This document shows positions 58,613-64,000 of a DNA stretch of 64,000 bases, piece after piece; position 1 is the stretch's first letter; each line of letters begins with the position of its first letter. Source of the stretch: Plazaster borealis (lineage: Eukaryota; Echinodermata; Asteroidea; Forcipulatida; Labidiasteridae). The stretch spans positions 38,836,234 through 38,900,233 of the forward strand of contig CM037472.1 in NCBI GenBank assembly GCA_021014325.1, read 5' to 3'. The translations under genes were made by a program, and so were the position numbers. The notes below the pieces were generated by a model that was given only the letters and a program-made list of their open reading frames with translations, had not been told where the DNA came from and did no database searches.

Positions 58613-59399
58613 TTTTTGGAATTGTTTGTCAAAACTATTGTTTAAACTAATTGAACCGTCAATATAAAAGTGGTATTCCTATGTATTGACATAAATCTTA
58701 TTTAGGCCTAATAACCAGAAGTTTGGTACAAATCGGGTCAAGGAACGTACACAGAGCATGGAAAAGTTGCGATTTTGAAACAACGGATTCGATCAGCGAG
58801 GTGTACCGACTAGCAAACCCGTATTAACAACAACGTATAGTTGGTGGTCTGGCTCCCTACCCCTCCCATGATGTTCATGAGCTTCCAGGTACAGCTACTA
58901 ACTCTTGGCTAGCGGTTTTTTGTCGCGCTAGCGCCGCCGAGATACTCTGCTCACCAGCTACACGACTGCCCCTGTGTTGCGTGTAGTGACTCCCCACGCT
59001 GTGCACTGTAATACACGCTTCCGTTGCTCGGACTCTCTGAAATAAAATCTTACGTTCGATTTCTTTGTATTATTTACAACTTGTATCGATAATTTGAATA
59101 CCTATTTTTGTGTGTCAAATATTCATGAATTATTGTTAAAAAACAGAGTTTAATTCGGTGCAGTAATTTATGTTTATACGGCTGGAAGTAAAACTAACTC
59201 CGAAGGTCACGTGATTATTTGAACCAGTTTGTGGTTCGAACTATCACGCGACCTTCGTTTTTGTTTAAAAATGCTCAAAAACGGCTAAATTTGATGATTT
59301 TTTTATGGACTGTTCTTCTTCATTCCTGGAAGACCGTTGAAATCATATTTTAGTCTATTTTGTAGCCCAAATAGCCCAATTCAGCCGGTGTGTCCCTTG

Positions 59400-59640
59400 A
59401 AATTAACGCTATATAAGAACCAAGTGTTATTAGTATTATCATAATTTCCAACACAATACTGTCTCAGCCCTCTCAGCCCTATTTATACACCTGGGTTAAG
59501 AGAAGCAATTATGGCTAAGTGCCTTGCTCAAGGACACTTGGTGTCGCGACAGGGAATCGAACCCACAATATGAAGATTCAGCAAACTTGAGTCCGATGCA
59601 CTAAACTGATCGACCACAACACAACACAGCTCAGGGGTAC
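59400..59640 (-). mobile_element. tRNA-derived SINE with LINE-like tail
   Basis: GGAATCGAACC (59553-59563) is an inverted B box. The block TTGCTCAAGGACACTTGGTG and the ending ACTGATCGACCACA are typical of invertebrate SINE heads read backwards. The tail GCTATATAAGAACCAAGTGT recurs inverted at 57363-57396. Confidence 0.55.
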
Positions 59641-59764
59641 AGGTTGAATAGAGAAAACCTTACAAAAGGAAGAATTGTTCCATTGTATGTTTCAAAGGCC
59701 TCTACAAAGAACTTGTCTTTTCGTTGATCAAGTTTTGAATTTGACACATCGAGAGCACGATTAA

Positions 59765-60016
59765 ATCGATCTATCAAATGGTAATTCCGTGGTGATGATA
59801 TTATGTACGCAAGTGTTATCGTAACTTATCGATCTATAAAATGGTAATCCCGTGGTAATGACATTATGTACGCAAGTGTTATTGTAACTTATCGATCTAT
59901 CAAATGGTAATCCCGTGGTGATGACATTATGTACGCAAGTGTCATCATAATTTATCGATCTATCAAATGGTAATCCCGTGGTAATGGTATTATGTACGCA
60001 AGTGTTATCATACCTA
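59765..60016. repeat. Tandem array, 4 x 63 bp
   Basis: Copies of ATCGATCTATCAAATGGTAA begin at 59765, 59828, 59891 and 59954, an exact 63-base period. Differences are single bases. The last unit runs out at about 60012. Noncoding. Confidence 0.88.
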
Positions 60017-60371
60017 CCACAATGAGTACTTGCAACGCCGGGATTATCGGTTTACGGATTGATTCAATCGTGCTGTCAATAACCAACGCAAAGACAAGTT
60101 ACTTACTTAGGGACGAATTGAAATAAAAGCGATAACTCGAGTATAACCTGGCGGTTTTTCGGGGCACAGCCATATGAACAATTTAGAGTTATGAATACGA
60201 GTCCGCTGGTTATGGATGGGCGACTGCGGATATCAATGGAGATTGGGCCCACCTCTAACCAAAAGGCCAGATTGGATCTGATCTGATCATACACACGCGT
60301 CCAAGACGCCAAAAGTTCAGAAACCTCACTTTTCGGGCCTGAGACTGAAAACAGAATCATCTGCTTCAAGA

Positions 60372-60990
60372 TAATAATAATAATACAAGGCATTTATATG
60401 GCGCTCTACAAAGAACACAGCGCCTCACATCAACAGCATAATTAAATACAATGAAATACAGAAAATGCAGTAAAACAAACAAATCATAAGCTGGGAAATA
60501 GGTGAGTTTTGAGTTGGCGCTTGAAGTTGGCAGTAGAAGTCGCTTCCCTGATAGCACACGGCAGCTTATTTAGGGGCAACAACACAGAATGAACTGTCCC
60601 CAGCCTTCCTTTTGGAGCGTGGAACAATCAGCTGGGTGACATCAGAAGAAGAGCGAAGCCCCCAGCGCCCTCCAGGCCCCTCTGTATTATATAAATTTAG
60701 ACTGTCAGAAATGTAACTTGGAGATTGCCGTTGGAAGGATTTATAAACGAACAGGAGAATTTGGAAAGTGATTCTTTCCTTGACGGGGGAGCCAGTGAAG
60801 TGAGCACAGTAATTGAGCTGATGAGAATTGATCTCTAGCGCATGCAAACACAAGACGCGCAGCTTTGTTTTGAAGGCGCTGTACTCGTCCAAGGTCCACT
60901 TCCCTGGCACCGTATTACAATGAGTTGGCGGTCAATGCGTGAAAGAAAGACAAGGTCGCGGTCTGAGACAGAAACCTACAGTAGTCCGAA
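60372..60990 (-). pseudogene. CR1/L2-like LINE ORF2 3' fragment and 3' end
   Basis: On the minus strand the 114-codon frame (60566-60910) contains VKERITFQILLFVYKSF, SPSYISDSL, and SSSDVTQLIVPRSKRKAGDS followed by SFCVVAPKLWN-type sequence. These are the hallmarks of LINE ORF2 ends. The 3' UTR ends GAGCGCCATATAAATGCC and then (ATT)n at 60372-60388. The 5' part is missing, a usual LINE truncation. Confidence 0.75.
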
Positions 60991-61202
60991 ACTGGGGGTA
61001 CAAGTTGAATAGAGAAAACCTTAAAACGGAAGCATAACTGTTCCAAAGGAGCCCCACGGAGAACCTTGTGTCTGCCCAATGCCCATTGATGTAATCAATT
61101 ATATGGGTTAGAAATTCTCTAGAAAATTAAACAATTATTGAGCAATAAATTAGCAGGAGCCGCATCTGTAAGGTTGGGTGGATGTATATCCGTGTGTTTG
61201 AA

Positions 61203-61632
61203 TACCAGCTTAAACGAAAACAGCAACAAGTGATCTTTGCTGAAATTCATTTAAAATGTTTTCAACCATAACGAAATTGAGTTCTCATGAGATTAAACAG
61301 ATTTAGTTGTGAAAAAACCCCAATTATTTTAAAAACCCTTCTCTGGTGCTTTTCAGAAAGATTCGAGAAAAGCCACGTTACGTCATCACTCACGTTACGT
61401 CATTGTGATAGCTCCGTTTTGTATAGCCACTTAGTTGCAACATGGAGGTATAACAAGGCAACATCCCACAAAAATGACGTCAAAGTATTGCCATTTTGAC
61501 GCTCGCCGTCAACGGCAGAAGTGTGGCTAGTTGTTCAAAACCTTGAGGGTGGGGCCAAGTTTGTTGATCGATATTAATTACGAACAATTCAGAAGCGTAA
61601 AAATATCAACATTACTATTAAATGATAAACAA
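61203..61632 (+). repeat. Dispersed repeat family D (copy 2)
   Basis: Second copy, same orientation as 24605-25023. Scattered substitutions and small gaps indicate an old family. No terminal inverted repeats are obvious, so its class is unknown. Confidence 0.65.
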
Positions 61633-62596
61633 ACATAATATAAACAAGTTTAAACAGCTTTCCCAATAAACAAAAATCGCTCAAGTACCGGTAGCTGTTT
61701 AAAATAAAAATAAATAAAAATAAACTGGCTCATTGTATGTGTCATAATGATGAGCTGTTAGAGCAATTTACGGCGTGTATACCTTGCAAAATAGTGTTTT
61801 GTCCGAATAAAGTGTACGTGACTTTTAATTAATAAAATTATTGTACACATTTTAGGTTTTTGTATAGGTCCCATCCGAGGCCTATTATTATGTTGAGACG
61901 TTCACTGAGACCAGAAAAAAAGGTTTCAAGAGCAGTCTCCACTGACTGTAGCACATTGGCACCGCTCTAAGAATGTTGCTGCAAGTAATTTGCCAAGCAG
62001 AGAAATACTTCCCAAAATATGATAGGAGATGCCCCCTGACCCCCGCCCCCTCATCCACACAACAAGTTGATACTCACAAGAACCCCATAAACCAATATAG
62101 ATATAATAACACCTGATCCAGTGACGAACTTGAGACAGACTTGTTTATTTGTTTATTAGGCTATGTAATCCGGTATTTCCCCCAAATCTAATCAAATTTG
62201 ACGGGGCTCAGTATCATTGGCTCCCTACAAATACTTACCATGAAGAAAATAGACATTGAAGATAGTTTCTTAGGGGAGGGGGTCACTATCATCTCAAGTT
62301 CGGATAAGTACTTCAATACACATATACATGTGCGTAGATATCTTGGGTTTCAAAACTGAGAGTGCCGAATAAAGCAAACAGACTGGCTTCGAGATGGAGT
62401 TGACAGTAAATTGCCTTTCTATTTATGAATCACAAACAAAGCATGCCGTTACATTTGTGGTGCATGTAATGTCGGTGTTCTCCTCCCTCACAGCCATGCA
62501 TCATCATGTCTGTAGGATGGAGTCCTCAAGCCTTTGTTCCTTTCTATTGTGTCTCTGGTTGTGTTCCCAACTGAAGCAAACTCACAATTGGTTATA
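61633..62596. other. No supported gene
   Basis: AT-rich, with A-rich simple sequence at 61700-61730. Nothing recognised. Confidence 0.4.
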
Positions 62597-62855
62597 AGAA
62601 ATAACTATCTTGCGGGTACAACCATGTGTAAATCTCTTTGTGGGAGTGTTGGCTCTGAAAAGACTGAGCCGGTGTGGTCTCGACGTTTCGAACAGTATAC
62701 TCTGCTCGTCTTCAGCAGACGAAGAAGAGCACAGTATACTGTTCGAAACGTCGAGACCACACCGGCTCTTTTCAGAGCCAACACTCCCACATATAGATTT
62801 ACACATGGTTGTACCCGCAGGTTTACTATTTATTTATAGTTATTTCTTATTCCTC
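62597..62855. mobile_element. Hairpin element, GCGGGTACAAC ends (copy 2)
   Basis: Same family as 21822-22003 but with a longer stem, adding GAGCCGGTGTGGTCTCGACG on both sides. The loop is a short GTCTTCAGCAGACGAAGA stretch, itself partly self-complementary. Multiple overlapping open frames on both strands are shadows of the palindrome. Confidence 0.7.
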
Positions 62856-62984
62856 CACACCATGCAAAGCTTCAAACAACACTCACATTTGGTTCCTTTT
62901 ACAACTGGCGACAGAGAACCGCCAGACCGTAAGACCCAACAATAAATGTTTTCCCTTTCATTAAATAACCCCAGAACGTACCGT

Positions 62985-63140
62985 ATTTATTATTTATTTT
63001 ATTTATTTATTTTATTTTAATTCTTTGGACAATACAATATACAAGCAGAGGCCGTCCAGGGAAAAGCAAAAGTCAAAAAACTGTCATCAAAAAAAGATGT
63101 GCCCTCCCAGACCTTGCTCATTTAAAAGAATAAAAATACC
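62985..63140 (-). mobile_element. Probable LINE 3' end, minus strand
   Basis: TTATTTATTTTATTTATTTA, then TTCTTTGGACAATACAATATACAAGCAG, reads on the minus strand as a 3' UTR that ends in a TAAAATAAATAAA tail, the shape of an invertebrate LINE end. The GC-rich open frame at 63315 lies on its 5' side. Confidence 0.35.
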
Positions 63141-63314
63141 TATTTTGTACACAGAAATCAAAAATTGCAGTAAAAAGTAAACAAAAGATGGCAAGCAAAA
63201 GAATAATTAAAATGCAAATATACAAAAACCAAAACTGAGACCCCGATAGTCAAGAAAACACAGACCAGACGAACTGATTTGAAAAAAAATACATATATAT
63301 ATATATTACAATAA

Positions 63315-63590
63315 ATTAACCCCAACCTGCGACGCAACGCCACCGCCCAACTGCTCGACCAACTCATCGCTCGACCCCCGCACGAATGGCGCGACGGCCA
63401 CAATGAGCAATATAAGGACGCTCACGCGATTAATGGAGCACTGGTGCGTACGCACGACGTCACAGGTGGAGGTCAAGTCTCGTATAATGCCCTCGGTGAA
63501 CGCGCCATTCGCAGGATACAAATGACCCTTGGGCTTCACCCTCGGGCCACTCGCATCCACGAACGTAGCACACTTTGGGCATTACCCTAA
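63315..63590 (+). CDS. GC-rich open frame of unknown function
   Basis: A frame of 91 codons is open from just after TAA at 63312-63314 to TAA at 63588-63590. It lacks an early ATG (first Met is far downstream), so it is a partial or broken gene or an exon. Codons end mostly in C or G and the peptide is rich in Arg, His, Ala and Leu. The strip is sharply richer in GC than the A-rich DNA on both sides. The opposite strand also has two overlapping frames, so the coding strand is uncertain. I do not recognise a domain; a retroelement protein remnant or contaminating/transferred DNA are possible. Confidence 0.25.
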   Translation: MNPNLRRNATAQLLDQLIARPPHEWRDGHNEQYKDAHAINGALVRTHDVTGGGQVSYNALGERAIRRIQMTLGLHPRATRIHERSTLWALP

Positions 63591-64000
63591 ACTTAAAAAA
63601 ACATAGTATACAAAAGGAAAACGAGGGCCCGATTGAAGCACAATATTAAAGACGAAAAAACCTAAAGTAAAAAGAGCCAGACCAAATGAACTTAACTTCC
63701 TAAATTATCTCTCAAGATGGGGTAACAAACAAAAAAGCCCTGCCATCCACTTTTTTTAGACAGCTGTAATTTTATTTCCTTATCCTTCACGAGAATTCAA
63801 GAGAATTTCAACATTAATTGATGGATGGATTCATTACGTTGGTTCCTGGTAAACTTTCATCGTCGGATATAGGAGTTTGCCAATGAGGCATATTCGCCCT
63901 GAGAAATTTAAGGACTAATATTTTTAAGTAACGAGGTTTGCGTTTCATGTCCTCATAAATCATTGCTTTTCTTATTTGGCTCTTATTTATTAATTTTGTT
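63591..64000. other. No supported gene
   Basis: A-rich tail of the window; nothing recognised. It is the flank of the GC-rich frame and may be part of the same insertion. Confidence 0.35.

Larger units (their letters stand above)
57506..59400. mobile_element. Possible TTAA-bounded non-autonomous element, about 1.9 kb
   Basis: TTAAAGGGACACACCGG at 57506 is inverted as CCGGTGTGTCCCTTGA at 59385-59400, giving a 14-base terminal repeat with TTAA (right copy drifted to TTGA). The interior holds a CAAAGTCGCCCC tandem stretch, a degenerate GGGAACGAAAGCG repeat field, a T/G homopolymer run and a strong hairpin (59202-59256), but no transposase frame. Confidence 0.45.

Noticed and set aside
62534..62945. 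Four overlapping frames of 61-111 codons
   Set aside because: Shadows of the hairpin element at 62597-62855.

Overview
This window reads as AT-rich, intron- and repeat-dominated animal nuclear DNA, most likely from an echinoderm and probably a sea star. Three things point there. The one convincing gene encodes an eclosion-hormone-type neuropeptide precursor of the kind known from ambulacrarians. There are many decayed CR1/L2-like LINE 3' ends and tRNA-derived SINEs. One dispersed TTAA-flanked short element resembles, from memory, a repeat common in Asterias genomic sequence; this was not checked by search. There are no bacterial operons, ribosomal RNA genes or CRISPR arrays, and the open frames are otherwise short and uninformative.

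The gene is on the + strand. A short exon (about 42191-42266) ends with the start codon itself, followed by a consensus donor. The rest of the 110-residue prepropeptide lies in one exon at 50857-51186, after an intron of about 8.6 kb. The product has a signal peptide, two Lys-Arg processing sites and a six-cysteine mature peptide. A polyadenylation signal with a GU-rich follower lies near 52180. Some 22 kb upstream (19890-20272) is a promoter-like block with three CCAAT boxes, a CACCC box and a TATA-like box, followed by a possible untranslated first exon with a good donor. I infer, but cannot prove, that it is the distal promoter of this gene.

Layout: 1-12 kb holds no gene but contains a split direct duplication, two small inverted-repeat elements and a SINE. 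12.7-22 kb carries large foldback elements (12754-13315, 17614-18183, 21822-22003), two LINE tails and TTAA elements. 22-42 kb would be the long first intron if the distal promoter is right; it holds further TTAA elements, a 63-bp higher-order minisatellite and one exon-like open stretch (29202-29281). 42.3-50.9 kb is the neuropeptide intron, with four TTAA elements, a LINE fragment and microsatellites. 52-64 kb is downstream sequence with a pogo-like MITE, a 42-bp minisatellite with all-codon periodicity, a possible 1.9-kb TTAA-bounded element, a LINE tail, a 4 x 63-bp tandem array, a hairpin element and a GC-rich open frame of unknown origin.

The most unusual non-genic signal is a pair of related TTAA-ended short element families. 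They keep the same ends and module order but carry different perfect or near-perfect palindromes at their centres.
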